Positions 31,009 through 40,368 are shown, counted from the stretch's first letter. The stretch: 64,000 nucleotides of DNA from Pseudomonas sp. PIC25 (GCF_002286785.1 NZ_MUJY01000122.1:1-64000), one strand, 5' to 3'. Notes: a model not told the origin generated them from the sequence alone. Numbers and translations are program-made.

Positions 31009-33078
31009 ATGGCCATCGAAAAAAAAACCATTCGACTGTTGCTTCTGGAAGACTCGCAGAACGAGGCCGAGCGCCTCGTCAGTCTGTTCCGTAACGCCGG
31101 CCACGCTACCCGCGTCCACCGCCTGACCTCCAGCGAGGATCTCAGCGAAGCCCTGCAACAGAGCTGGGACCTGCTGATCGCCGCACCCAGCAGCGAGAAT
31201 CTCGACCCCACCGAAGCGATCCACACCATTCGCCGCCTGTCCAAGGACATCCCCTTCATCCAACTGGTGGCGGGCAACGATTCCGACGACATCACCGAAG
31301 CGCTCGCCATGGGCGCCCAGGATGCCCTGCCGCAAGGCGAAGACGAACGTCTGGTGATGGTCGCCAACCGCGAGCTGGCCAACCTGGAAGAGCGCCGTGC
31401 CCGACGCATGGCCGAAGTGGCCCTGCGCGAGGCGGAAAAACGCTGCCAGTTGCTGCTGGAAAGCTCCGTGGACGCGATCGCCTACGTCCACGACGGCATG
31501 CACATCTACACCAACCGCGCCTACCTGGAGCTGTTCGGCTACGAAGACGCCGACGAGCTGGAAGGCATGCCGCTGATCGACCTGATCGCCAGCTGCGACC
31601 AGGGCAACTTCAAGGAATTCCTGAAGAACTACCGCAGCGCCGAGGGTAATGCCGAGCTGAACTGCTCCGGCATCCGCTCCGATGGCCAGGGCTTCCAGGC
31701 GAACATGACGTTCTCGCCGGCCACCTACGACGGCGAACCCTGCATCCAGCTCGTCATCCGCACCGAAAGCGGTAACGCCGAACTGGAAGAAAAGCTGCGC
31801 GAAATCAGCAGCCAGGACCTGGTGACCGGCCTGTTCAACCGCAACCACTTCCTCGAATTGATGGATGCCGCCGCCGAGCGCGCGGTGAATGCCGGTCAGC
31901 CGGCGAGCCTGGGCTACATCCGGGTCGACCGCTACGCCGCCATACTGGCCGACATCGGCATCGCCGGCATCGACCTGCTGCTGACCGACCTGGCCAACCT
32001 GCTGCGCGCCCACTTCGCCGGCGACGCCCAACTGGCCCGCTTCGGCGATGACGTCTTCACCGTGCTACAGCCCGGTATGACACCCGAACAGGCCGCTCCC
32101 GGCCTTTCCAGCCTGTTGAAGAAAGTGGAGGCCCATCTGTTCGACGCGGGCGGCCGGACTGTCCAGACCACCCTGACGATCGGCGCCGCCGGGCTCAACG
32201 AGAAAACCGCCAAGGCCCAGGAAGTCATCGATCGCGCGCACCGCTGCGCCGACGAACTGGCCGACGGCAACGCCCTGAAGCTGTTCAACCCGGCCGACGA
32301 ACTGGCCGCCGCGGCCAACCGCGGCAACGTCGTCGCCATGGTCCAGCAGGCGCTGGAGAACAACAGCTTCCGCCTGCTGTTCCAGCCGATCATCAGCCTG
32401 CGCGGCGACACTCACGAGCACTACGAAGTGCTGCTGCGTCTGCTCAATCCGCAAGGCGAAGAGGTCCCCCCGAACGACTTCCTGAACGCCGCCAAGGAAT
32501 CCGGGCTGGCCGAGAAGATCGACCGCTGGGTCGTGCTCAACTCGGTCAAGCTGCTCGCCGAACACCGCGCCAAAGGCCACAGCACCCGACTGTTCGTGCA
32601 TCTCTCCAGCGCCAGCCTGCAGGACCAGACACTCCTACCGTGGCTCAGCGTGGCGCTCAAAGCTGCCCGTCTGCCCTCGGACGCGCTGGTGCTGCAATTC
32701 AGCGAGCCGGATGCCATTGCCTACCTCAAGCAGGCCAAGGCCCTCACCCAGGGGCTGGCCGAGCTGCATTGCAAGGTCGCTCTGAGCCAGTTCGGCTGCG
32801 CCCTGAACCCGTTCAACACGTTGAAGCACCTGAACGTCGACTTCGTGAAGATCGACGGTTCCTTCTCCCAGGACCTGTCCAAGCCGGAGAACCAGGAAGC
32901 GCTCAAGACCCTGCTGACCAGCCTGCATGCCCAGGCCAAGCTGACCATCGTTCCCTTCGTCGAGAGCGCCAGCGTACTGGCCACCCTCTGGCAAGCCGGG
33001 GTCAACTATATCCAGGGCTACTATTTGCAAGGCCCCAGCCAGTCGATGGACTACGACTTCTCGGCTGGGGAGGAATAA
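31009..33078 (+). CDS. fimX: Cyclic-di-GMP receptor FimX (type IV pilus regulator)
   Basis: A 689-residue protein with a receiver-like domain (about residues 8-125), a PAS domain (about 145-260), a degenerate GGDEF domain and a degenerate EAL domain. GGDEF is replaced by G346-D-D-V-F350 and EAL by E473-V-L475, as in P. aeruginosa FimX (GDSIF, EVL), where the EAL domain binds cyclic-di-GMP without hydrolysing it and controls pilus assembly and twitching. The order and length agree with that protein. No membrane segment. It follows the PilZ-like gene on the same strand. Confidence 0.94.
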   Translation: MAIEKKTIRLLLLEDSQNEAERLVSLFRNAGHATRVHRLTSSEDLSEALQQSWDLLIAAPSSENLDPTEAIHTIRRLSKDIPFIQLVAGNDSDDITEALAMGAQDALPQGEDERLVMVANRELANLEERRARRMAEVALREAEKRCQLLLESSVDAIAYVHDGMHIYTNRAYLELFGYEDADELEGMPLIDLIASCDQGNFKEFLKNYRSAEGNAELNCSGIRSDGQGFQANMTFSPATYDGEPCIQLVIRTESGNAELEEKLREISSQDLVTGLFNRNHFLELMDAAAERAVNAGQPASLGYIRVDRYAAILADIGIAGIDLLLTDLANLLRAHFAGDAQLARFGDDVFTVLQPGMTPEQAAPGLSSLLKKVEAHLFDAGGRTVQTTLTIGAAGLNEKTAKAQEVIDRAHRCADELADGNALKLFNPADELAAAANRGNVVAMVQQALENNSFRLLFQPIISLRGDTHEHYEVLLRLLNPQGEEVPPNDFLNAAKESGLAEKIDRWVVLNSVKLLAEHRAKGHSTRLFVHLSSASLQDQTLLPWLSVALKAARLPSDALVLQFSEPDAIAYLKQAKALTQGLAELHCKVALSQFGCALNPFNTLKHLNVDFVKIDGSFSQDLSKPENQEALKTLLTSLHAQAKLTIVPFVESASVLATLWQAGVNYIQGYYLQGPSQSMDYDFSAGEE

Positions 33079-33120
33079 AGGAGCAGCCGCAAGAGAATCA
33101 GGGTGAGGCCGCTGCTCTTT

Positions 33121-33153
33121 CTTGTGGCTTGCCGCTCTAAGCTGACCGCTGCC
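33121..33153. repeat. Degenerate heptamer array between fimX and serB
   Basis: Consecutive 7-base units CTTGTGG, CTTGCCG, CTCTAAG, CTGACCG and a partial CTGCC lie between the convergent genes fimX and serB, ending one base before the serB stop codon. The first units match those inside the 3' end of rlmB. The preceding 33080-33117 segment has a weak GAGCAGC/GCTGCTC hairpin followed by TTTC, which may terminate fimX. Confidence 0.65.
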
Positions 33154-33154
33154 T

Positions 33155-34366
33155 TTATTCCGTTTCCCGGTCGCGGAAGCCCAGCAGATAGAGAATGCCA
33201 TCCAGCCCCAGGGTGGAAATCGCCTGCTTGGCCGACTGCTTCACCAGCGGCTTGGCGCGGAAGGCGACGCCGAGACCGGCCAAACCCAGCATCGGCAGGT
33301 CGTTGGCGCCATCGCCGACAGCAATGGTCTGTTCCAGACGCAACCCTTCCTTTTCCGCCAACTGAGTCAGCAAGTCCGCCTTGCGCTGGGCATCGACGAT
33401 GGGCTCAACAGCCACGCCAGTCACTTTGCCATCGACGATCTCCAGCTCGTTGGCATAGACGTAGTCGATTCCCAGCCTGGCCTGGAGCTGGCGAGCGAAA
33501 TAAGTGAAGCCACCGGACAGGATCGCCGTCTTGTAGCCCAAGCGCTTGAGTTCGACGAACAGCGTTTCGGCGCCCTCGGTCAGACGCAAGGATGCACCGA
33601 CCTCAGCCAGCACGCTTTCCGGAAGCCCTTTGAGCAATGCCAGGCGCTCCTTGAAGCTGGCGCGAAAGTCCAGCTCGCCGCGCATCGCCCGCTCGGTGAT
33701 TTCCGCTACCTTCTCGCCCACCCCGGCCGCCTTGGCCAGCTCGTCGATCACCTCGGCCTCGATCAATGTGGAATCCATATCGAATACCGCCAGGCGGCGG
33801 TTGCGACGGAATACGCTGTCGCGCTGGAAGGCGATGTCTACGTCCAGCTCCTGGGCCACGCTGAGGAACTCAGCGCGCAATGCCCCCGGATCGACCGGCT
33901 CGCCGCGCACGGAAAACTCGATGCAACCCTTGCCCTGGTCGGCCGGCATATCCAGCGGCATACGCCCCGACAGACGGTCGATGTGGTCAATGTTCAAACC
34001 GTACTTGGCGGTGATCGAGCTGACCCGCTGCAGTTGCTCGGCCGTGACCTTGCGGGTCAGCAGCGTGACGATGTGGCGGGGCTTGCCCTGGCCACTCACC
34101 CATTGCTGATAGTCGGCTTCGGAAACCGGTGTGAAGCGCACCTGCTGGTCCAGCTTGTAGGCGGTGAACAGCACATCCTTGAGCACCGTGGACGCCTGCT
34201 CGGTATGAGGAATCTCGATGAGGATACCGAACGACAAGGTGTCGTGAATCACCGCCTGGCCGATGTCGAGGATGTTCACGCCACCCTGTGCGAGCACGCC
34301 GGTGATGGCGGCCGTCAGACCGGGACGGTCGCCACCGGTGATATTGATCAGGACGATTTCGCGCAA
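33155..34366 (-). CDS. serB: Phosphoserine phosphatase SerB
   Basis: Last step of serine synthesis: hydrolysis of O-phospho-L-serine. The 403-residue protein has two N-terminal ACT-like regulatory domains (LINITGGDRPGLTAAITGVL at the start) and a C-terminal HAD phosphatase domain with nucleophile D196 and acid D198 in FDMDSTLIEAEVIDELA, plus the motif III GDGANDLPMLGLAG. The start codon is TTG with GGGAGG six bases upstream; the conserved MREIVLIN begins exactly there. It is divergent from the Smp-like gene, a pairing also seen in E. coli (serB-ytjB). Confidence 0.96.
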   Translation of the reverse strand: MREIVLINITGGDRPGLTAAITGVLAQGGVNILDIGQAVIHDTLSFGILIEIPHTEQASTVLKDVLFTAYKLDQQVRFTPVSEADYQQWVSGQGKPRHIVTLLTRKVTAEQLQRVSSITAKYGLNIDHIDRLSGRMPLDMPADQGKGCIEFSVRGEPVDPGALRAEFLSVAQELDVDIAFQRDSVFRRNRRLAVFDMDSTLIEAEVIDELAKAAGVGEKVAEITERAMRGELDFRASFKERLALLKGLPESVLAEVGASLRLTEGAETLFVELKRLGYKTAILSGGFTYFARQLQARLGIDYVYANELEIVDGKVTGVAVEPIVDAQRKADLLTQLAEKEGLRLEQTIAVGDGANDLPMLGLAGLGVAFRAKPLVKQSAKQAISTLGLDGILYLLGFRDRETE

Positions 34367-34508
34367 GAGGACCTCCCAAGGCGGCGGAGCGACAAAAAAG
34401 GCGCCTATTCTAGCCAGTTTTACGGCCGTGGAACGTGCCGGTCGCTCGCAGAGTCAACGGTCTGCGCATTTCATGCGCCGATCACGTCCAATGCGGCCAG
34501 CCCGACGC

Positions 34509-34537
34509 TTTGCCCACTGGAGGGCGGTGGTTATACT
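34509..34537 (+). promoter_or_regulatory. Candidate promoter of the Smp-like gene
   Basis: TATACT as -10 with a weak TTTGCC -35 at 17 bases. Predicted start near 34544, 28 bases before the GTG start codon, which supports that start over the longer open frame. Confidence 0.45.
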
Positions 34538-34571
34538 GCGCGGCAAATCCCTTCGAGAAGAGCCGAGCTCT

Positions 34572-36059
34572 GTGAACCGGCCCGCGCCCGTCAAGCCCGA
34601 CAATTTTTTCCTGTTGATCTTCCACGCCCTGCGCCAGCGCCGAGTGCCCATCGCCCTGCGCATCGCCAGCCACAGCCTGCTGCTGGTTGCTCTGGCCCTG
34701 CTCATCTACGCCTGGGTCATGGGCATGCAGTTCAAGCAGGCCATGCAGCATCAGGCGGACGCCCTGGGCCAGAGCCTGATCACCCAGACCGCCAGTTCCG
34801 CCACCGAACTGCTGGTGTCCAACGACATCCTCAGCCTCAACGTACTGCTCAACAATCTGGTGAAGAACCCGTTGGTGGCCCACGCGGCGATCTACAGCGT
34901 GGACAACCGCATCCTCGCCGAAGCCGGTGCGCGTCCCAGCAAAGGGCTGCTGGGCGAGGCCGAAGGGCTCTACTCGACCCCCATCACGTTCCAGGAAGTG
35001 ATCGCCGGGCACCTGCGCATCAGCCTGGACATGCAGCAATTCCAACAACCGATGACCATCAGCCTGCAAAGCATGGGACTGCTCAGCCTCATCCTGCTGG
35101 CCCTTACCCTCTCGCTCAGCCTGCGCCTCGGCCGACACATCTCCACCCCACTGCTGCAACTGCGCTTGTGGCTGCGCGACCCCGACGATCCGGCCCCGGG
35201 TGCCGGGCGCCAGGATGAAATCGGCGACCTCGCTCGCCAATTACAAGCACGACTGGTTCCGGAAAAACCGGAGCCAGCCGTGGAACACGACTACGTCGAA
35301 GAAGAGGAACGCCTCTTCGAAGAAGACGACGTGCCGTTGTTCGACGAACACGACGACCGCCCGATGGACTTGGCCGACGACGAGCCGCTCCCTGTGCGAA
35401 GCCACCTCGAAGCCGAGGACAGCGACGAAGACCCCTTTGCAGACCTGCGCCCGCAGGACGAGGCGCCTGTGCCGATCCACGAAGAACCGGTGAAAAGCGC
35501 TGTACTCGCCATCCAACTGGGTGCCCAGGAGCAATTGCGCCGCCTGCCGCGGGCCCGTCTGGTGGACTTGCTGGAACGCTACCGCGGCTGCCTGGATCAA
35601 GCCGCGTCGCTTTACCAGGGCGAACTGCACACCCTGAACGACGGCAGCAGCCTGATGCTGTTCCACAGTCTGGACAGCGGCGAAGACTACCTGACCCACG
35701 CACTCTGCTGTGGGGAACTGATGCGCGCCCTCGGCCATGCCCTGCAAATCGAAGTCGCCGACAGCGGCATCACCCTGCAACTGCAACTGGGCCTGACCCA
35801 GGGCGAGGATCTGGTCGATCTCAGCCAGGGCGACCTGTTGCTCAGCGAAACCGCCCAGAATGCCCTGGCGCTGTCCCAGCACAGCCGCAACCTGTTGCTG
35901 GTCGAGCGCAGCGTCAGCGAAGACCTGCTCGTCCGCGAGCGGGCGCGCATCCGAGCCATCGCCAGCCCGGAAGGCGCCAGTTGCGTCGAGCGCCTGCTGG
36001 AGCCCTATCCTTCGCTGCTGGAACGGCAGCTTGCGCTGATGCATGAGAGCCACCCTTGA
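34572..36059 (+). CDS. Smp-type (AhpA/YtjB) membrane protein with a C-terminal pseudo-cyclase-like domain
   Basis: A 495-residue protein (GTG start). The first 190 residues fit the SMP_2/YtjB family: membrane helix about 27-50, a periplasmic domain (VAHAAIYSVDNRILAEAG), second helix about 165-185. A very acidic linker (about 230-300, rich in Glu and Asp) follows. The last 190 residues resemble a class III nucleotidyl-cyclase fold: VLAIQLGAQ at strand 1, LNDGSSLMLF where cyclases have GD, ITLQLQLGLTQGEDLV, and SETAQNALALSQ. The first metal-binding Asp is missing and the Gly before the second Asp is Asn, so catalysis is unlikely. Family members were linked to anaerobic haemolysin expression. 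Divergent from serB. Confidence 0.75.
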   Translation: MNRPAPVKPDNFFLLIFHALRQRRVPIALRIASHSLLLVALALLIYAWVMGMQFKQAMQHQADALGQSLITQTASSATELLVSNDILSLNVLLNNLVKNPLVAHAAIYSVDNRILAEAGARPSKGLLGEAEGLYSTPITFQEVIAGHLRISLDMQQFQQPMTISLQSMGLLSLILLALTLSLSLRLGRHISTPLLQLRLWLRDPDDPAPGAGRQDEIGDLARQLQARLVPEKPEPAVEHDYVEEEERLFEEDDVPLFDEHDDRPMDLADDEPLPVRSHLEAEDSDEDPFADLRPQDEAPVPIHEEPVKSAVLAIQLGAQEQLRRLPRARLVDLLERYRGCLDQAASLYQGELHTLNDGSSLMLFHSLDSGEDYLTHALCCGELMRALGHALQIEVADSGITLQLQLGLTQGEDLVDLSQGDLLLSETAQNALALSQHSRNLLLVERSVSEDLLVRERARIRAIASPEGASCVERLLEPYPSLLERQLALMHESHP

Positions 36060-36081
36060 TCCCACGCCAAGGAACGGCCGC

Positions 36082-36630
36082 ATGACTACGCTGATCACCC
36101 ATCCGATACCCATCCTGGCCCTCGGTGCCGCGCTCGGCAGCCGGGTCGTTTCTCCGCGGCTGGTGCTGGCCGGGATGCTTTTCGCCTGCCTGCCGGATGC
36201 CGATGTCCTGGCCTTCAAGTTCGGCATCGCCTATGCCGACGCCTTTGGTCATCGTGGCTTTAGCCATTCACTGCTGTTCGCGGCTCTTTGCGGCATTTTC
36301 GCTGCGCTCTGTTGCCGCTGGCTCGACAGCGGACCGCTCAAGGCGGGACTGTGGATAACCCTGGCCACCGCCTCCCATGGCCTGCTCGATGCCCTGACTA
36401 ACGGAGGGCTCGGCGTGGCCTGGCTATGGCCCTGGAGCGACCAGCGCTACTTCCTGCCCTGGCGCCCCATCGAGGTATCGCCGTTCCTCTCCGGCTTCTT
36501 CAGCCCGCGCGGGTTGTCCGTCCTGCTCTCGGAAGCACGCTGGATCTGGCTGCCTTCATTGGCGATCGCAACGACTGGCCTGGCGATGCGCTTGGCCTTG
36601 AGGCGACGCGCGACGGCGGCGGCAGGCTGA
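36082..36630 (+). CDS. YdjM/YbcI-type membrane-bound metal-dependent hydrolase family protein
   Basis: A 182-residue integral membrane protein with about five hydrophobic segments. It carries the family's His/Asp pattern: ITHPIPILALG at the start, CLPDADVLAF, GHRGFSHSLLFA and ATASHGLLDALTNGG. The family is annotated as putative metal-dependent hydrolases (YdjM/LexA-regulated in E. coli), but the reaction is unknown. AGGAA lies eight bases before the chosen ATG; a longer frame starts inside the Smp-like gene. It is followed by a strong bidirectional terminator. Confidence 0.82.
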   Translation: MTTLITHPIPILALGAALGSRVVSPRLVLAGMLFACLPDADVLAFKFGIAYADAFGHRGFSHSLLFAALCGIFAALCCRWLDSGPLKAGLWITLATASHGLLDALTNGGLGVAWLWPWSDQRYFLPWRPIEVSPFLSGFFSPRGLSVLLSEARWIWLPSLAIATTGLAMRLALRRRATAAAG

Positions 36631-36654
36631 TCGCATCCCAGAGAGAGGGAAACA

Positions 36655-36684
36655 AAAAGCCCGCTTGATCGAAGCGGGCTTTTG
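36655..36684. terminator. Bidirectional intrinsic terminator
   Basis: AAAAGCCCGCTT / AAGCGGGCTTTT form a 12-bp stem with a five-base loop and A/T runs on both sides. It separates the convergent YdjM-like and PqiC-like genes. Confidence 0.9.
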
Positions 36685-36689
36685 ATTAA

Positions 36690-37409
36690 TCAGAAACGGT
36701 AGATTTCCACGTCCTGCCGGACCGGCGACGGTATGGGAATCTGCGGCTTTGCCGGCTCGACCTTTTTCGGCGTGCGGGTCGCCGCATTCTTGCGCGCCTC
36801 TTCGGCCGCTGCCGCCTCGGCTTCGGCTGCCGCCAGCGGTTGAATGGCGGAAGCAAGCTGCTCAGCAAGACGCTGCAGTACCAGACTCTGGGCCTTCACC
36901 TGATCCGCAGGCGCGCCCTGGTGCGGCTCCTCCAGGCGAACCAGACGGGTGTCACGCAGTTGTCCACGCTTGTCCAGCAGGCGCCACTGCGCCTCCAGCA
37001 CGGCAGGCTGCTTCGGACCGGAGTCCAGCCGGGTAATGGAAAGCTGCACCTGCACCTCGGGCGTGAAGCCCGGCGCGGCGGGAGCCATGGCCAGCCGCTG
37101 GCTGTCCAGGCGGCCGGCGAGCTGACGCAGCAGCAGTTGATCGATATCGTTCGGCAGGTTGCCGGCCCAGCGGGCACGCCTGGCCGCAGTCAGACTCCCA
37201 TCGGCCTGGCGTTGCAGCAGCAGATCGCAGTTCAGATAGTCGGCGACCTCCACCGGCCCCAGCAGCACGGCCGGACCGGTCTTCTGCTCGGGAACGCGGG
37301 GGTTGCCGCTGTCCAGTTGATAAAGCGGTACCGGTTGAAAAGCGGTACAGCCGGTCAGGCCAATCAGTCCGGCCAGCAATACACCATGAGCAAAACGCAC
37401 CACACTCAT
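36690..37409 (-). CDS. PqiC-like (DUF330) lipoprotein
   Basis: A 239-residue outer-membrane lipoprotein. A signal peptide ends in the lipobox LTGC (Cys at residue 21), followed by the ABC-type auxiliary (PqiC/DUF330) domain: YQLDSGNP, VLLGPVEVADYLN, NDIDQLLLRQLAGRL. The C-terminal 50 residues are Ala/Glu/Lys-rich. PqiC proteins normally work with PqiAB MCE-type lipid transporters, but no such genes are beside this one. GAGAGG directly abuts the ATG at 37409, so GTG at 37403 may be the true start. It follows parC by 166 bases; that gap holds a 7-bp GC hairpin (37423-37440) and nothing else I recognise. Confidence 0.8.
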   Translation of the reverse strand: MSVVRFAHGVLLAGLIGLTGCTAFQPVPLYQLDSGNPRVPEQKTGPAVLLGPVEVADYLNCDLLLQRQADGSLTAARRARWAGNLPNDIDQLLLRQLAGRLDSQRLAMAPAAPGFTPEVQVQLSITRLDSGPKQPAVLEAQWRLLDKRGQLRDTRLVRLEEPHQGAPADQVKAQSLVLQRLAEQLASAIQPLAAAEAEAAAAEEARKNAATRTPKKVEPAKPQIPIPSPVRQDVEIYRF

Positions 37410-37575
37410 CCTCTCAGCCGTCGGCTGCCGGAGGGCAGCCCAGTAGAAATCCAGCTCCCTGTTGGGGCACGACCGTCGTCGGCCTACCCCATGCGGGCGC
37501 GTATCATCCCCTAAACCGCCCGACGACTCCAGCCTGAAACGCCGGCCGGAGGCCATGCCAGACGTTCGGCAGGGT

Positions 37576-39834
37576 TCAACCCGCGGTTTCCACCTGCAGC
37601 CCATCGACCCGCTGGAAGCCACGCGGCAGCTTGTTGCCACGGCGTCCGCGCTCGCCTTTGTAATGCTCCAGATCATCCGATTTGAGCGACAACGTGCGTT
37701 TGCCCGCTTGCAGCACCAGGGTGGCGCCAGCCGGCAACACCGCCAGATCGGACAGATACTCTTCGCGACTCGCCACCCGATCACCCGGAATTCCGATGAT
37801 CTTGTTGCCCTTGCCCTTGGCCAGCTGCGGCAGGTCGGAGACCTTGAACAATAGCAGACGGCCCTCAGTGGTCACGGCCGCCAGCCAATCTTCCTCGATA
37901 TTCCCGACCGGCTGCGGCGGGACCACCTTAGCCCCCGCCGGCAGGCTGAGCAGGGTCTTCCCGGCCTTGTTCTTGGCCTGCAGGTCCTCGCCCTTGACGA
38001 CGAAGCCGTAGCCGGCATCCGAGGCGATCACGTACAGCGCCTCGTCCTCGGGCAGCAGAACACATTCAAAACTTGCGCCAGGTGGCGGTGCCAGCCGTCC
38101 GGTCAGCGGCTCACCCTGCCCCCGCGCCGATGGCAACGAATGGGCGGCGAGCGAATAGCTGCGACCGGACGAATCGATGAATACCGCGAACTGGTTGGAG
38201 CGACCCGGTGCGGCCGCCTTGAAGCCGTCGCCGGCCTTGTAGGAAAGTCCGGTCGCATCGATGTCGTGGCCCTTGGCGCAACGCACCCAGCCCTTCTCCG
38301 ACAGCACCACGGTGACCGGCTCGGTGGGCATCAGCTCGGTTTCCGACAGGGCACGCGCCTCCGCACGCTCGACCAGCGGCGAACGACGGGCGTCGCCGTA
38401 CGTCTCGGCGTCTTCGATCAGCTCCTTACGCACCAGCTTGCGCAGCTTGGTCTCGCTGCCGAGCAGCGCCAGAAGATTGTCGCGCTCCTTGGCCAACTCG
38501 TCCTGCTCGCCGCGAATCTTCATTTCTTCCAGCCGGGCCAGTTGGCGCAGACGGGTGTCGAGGATGTAGTCGGCCTGCACGTCAGTGAGGCCGAAACGCT
38601 CCATCAGCACCGGCTTGGGCTGGTCCTCGGTGCGGATGATGCGGATCACTTCGTCGATGTTGAGGAACGCGATCAGCAAGCCTTCCAACAGGTGCAGGCG
38701 TTTCTCCACCTTGTCCAGGCGGAATTGCAGGCGACGGCGCACCGTCCCGATGCGGAAGGTCAGCCACTCGCCCAGCAGCATGCGCAGGTTCTTCACCTGC
38801 GGCTTGCCATCGAGGCCAATGATATTGATGTTGACCCGGTAGCTGGACTCCAGGTCGGTGGTGGCGAAGAGGTGCTGCATCAGCTCCTCGGCATTGACCC
38901 GGTTGGAGCGCGGGATGATCACGATGCGCGTCGGGTTCTCGTGGTCCGATTCGTCACGCAGATCGGCGACCATCGGCAGCTTCTTCGCCTGCATTTGTCC
39001 AGCGATCTGCTCCAGCACCTTGGCGCCGGAAATCTGGTGCGGCAACGCCGTGATGACAATATCGCCATCCTCGACGCGGTACACCGCGCGCATGCGTACC
39101 GAGCCGCGGCCGGCCTCGTAGAGTTTCAGCAGTTCGGCGCGCGGCGTGACGATTTCCGCCTCGGTGGGAAAATCCGGGCCGGGCATATGCTCGCAGAGCT
39201 GCTCCACGCTGGCGTTCGGCTCGTCGAGCAGACGGATGCACGCGGCAGCCACTTCACGCAGGTTGTGCGGCGGCACGTCGGTGGCCATGCCCACGGCGAT
39301 CCCGGTGGTGCCGTTGAGCAGCAGGTTGGGCAGGCGTGCCGGCAGCACCGCAGGCTCGTTCAGGGTGCCGTCGAAGTTGGGAATCCAGTCCGCCGTGCCC
39401 TGCCCCAGTTCGCTGAGCAGCACTTCCGAATAGCGCGACAGGCGTGCCTCGGTATAGCGCATGGCGGCGAAGGACTTGGGATCGTCCGGCGCACCCCAGT
39501 TACCCTGGCCATCGATCAGCGGATAGCGGTAGCTGAACGGCTGAGCCATCAGCACCATCGCTTCGTAGCAAGCGCTGTCGCCGTGCGGATGGAACTTGCC
39601 GAGCACGTCACCGACGGTACGCGCTGATTTCTTGTGCTTAGCGTCAGCATCCAGCCCCAGTTCGCTCATCGCATAGACGATGCGCCGCTGAACCGGCTTC
39701 AGGCCGTCGCCGATGTGCGGCAGGGCGCGGTCCATGATCACGTACATGGAATAGTTGAGATAGGCCTGCTCGGTGAAGTCGGCGAGGGAGCGGCGCTCCA
39801 CGCCTTCCAGGCTCAGGTCGAGGGATTCGCTCAT
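37576..39834 (-). CDS. parC: DNA topoisomerase IV subunit A
   Basis: A 752-residue breakage-reunion subunit that, with ParE, decatenates daughter chromosomes. The catalytic Tyr127 lies in [11 protein letters not shown]. The quinolone-resistance region reads [15 protein letters not shown] with S87 and E91, the sensitive-type residues. The C-terminal beta-propeller DNA-wrapping domain is present ([15 protein letters not shown] and later blades). GAGGAC lies before the ATG. Upstream on the same strand are the retropepsin-like, esterase-like and parE genes. Confidence 0.98.
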   Translation of the reverse strand: MSESLDLSLEGVERRSLADFTEQAYLNYSMYVIMDRALPHIGDGLKPVQRRIVYAMSELGLDADAKHKKSARTVGDVLGKFHPHGDSACYEAMVLMAQPFSYRYPLIDGQGNWGAPDDPKSFAAMRYTEARLSRYSEVLLSELGQGTADWIPNFDGTLNEPAVLPARLPNLLLNGTTGIAVGMATDVPPHNLREVAAACIRLLDEPNASVEQLCEHMPGPDFPTEAEIVTPRAELLKLYEAGRGSVRMRAVYRVEDGDIVITALPHQISGAKVLEQIAGQMQAKKLPMVADLRDESDHENPTRIVIIPRSNRVNAEELMQHLFATTDLESSYRVNINIIGLDGKPQVKNLRMLLGEWLTFRIGTVRRRLQFRLDKVEKRLHLLEGLLIAFLNIDEVIRIIRTEDQPKPVLMERFGLTDVQADYILDTRLRQLARLEEMKIRGEQDELAKERDNLLALLGSETKLRKLVRKELIEDAETYGDARRSPLVERAEARALSETELMPTEPVTVVLSEKGWVRCAKGHDIDATGLSYKAGDGFKAAAPGRSNQFAVFIDSSGRSYSLAAHSLPSARGQGEPLTGRLAPPPGASFECVLLPEDEALYVIASDAGYGFVVKGEDLQAKNKAGKTLLSLPAGAKVVPPQPVGNIEEDWLAAVTTEGRLLLFKVSDLPQLAKGKGNKIIGIPGDRVASREEYLSDLAVLPAGATLVLQAGKRTLSLKSDDLEHYKGERGRRGNKLPRGFQRVDGLQVETAG

Positions 39835-39843
39835 CTGCGTCCT

Positions 39844-40368
39844 CTAGTTTTCCGTGTAATGGCGCAGCACCAGAGTGCCGTCGCGCTGGGTGAATTCGAG
39901 TTGTTTCAGGGCGCTCATGCCAAGCAGCACTTGTTCGCCATCCATACCGGGAACGATCAGGGCGCGTACGTCGTGAAGACGGATGTCACCCAATTGCAGT
40001 TCGGCCAGGCGGGTTCGGAACCCGGTCCCGCGGCCGTTGGCAGTCAGCACCGTGATCGGCGCGCCGCGCGCGAGGCCGAGTCGTTTCGCCAGCTCGCCCG
40101 GAACCGCCACGTCAGTGGCGCCGGTATCCAGCATGAACTCCACGGGCCGGCCATCGATCTCGCCACTGGCGACGAAATGCCCCCGGCCATCGCTGGCCAG
40201 TCGCACCTCGATGAACCCATCGCCATGGCGGGACTCCGGCGTCTGATTGGGATTGCGCTTGGCCTCCTCCCATTCGCCGAAGAAACGGGTGGCCAGCAGC
40301 AGCGCAGCGCCCCAGGCGAGCACCAGCATGACCCGCCCGGCACGACGCCCCGGCGCCTGCTCGCTCAA
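39844..40368 (-). CDS. Retropepsin-like (clan AA) aspartic protease, membrane-anchored
   Basis: About 174 residues with one N-terminal membrane helix (MLVLAWGAALLLATRFF) and a periplasmic single-domain aspartic protease of the TIGR02281 type. The catalytic motif is FMLDTGATDVAVP, with the family glycine-rich segment VLLGMSALKQLEF near the C-terminus; such proteins act as dimers. The likely start is TTG, overlapping the stop of the upstream gene (TTGA) with GGGGGA upstream; ATG at 40329 and TTG at 40383 are alternatives. The substrate is unknown. It lies nine bases before parC. Confidence 0.82.
   Translation of the reverse strand: MSEQAPGRRAGRVMLVLAWGAALLLATRFFGEWEEAKRNPNQTPESRHGDGFIEVRLASDGRGHFVASGEIDGRPVEFMLDTGATDVAVPGELAKRLGLARGAPITVLTANGRGTGFRTRLAELQLGDIRLHDVRALIVPGMDGEQVLLGMSALKQLEFTQRDGTLVLRHYTEN

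Noticed and set aside
37576-39834. Quinolone-resistance mutation in parC
   Set aside because: S87 and E91 carry the sensitive-type residues.
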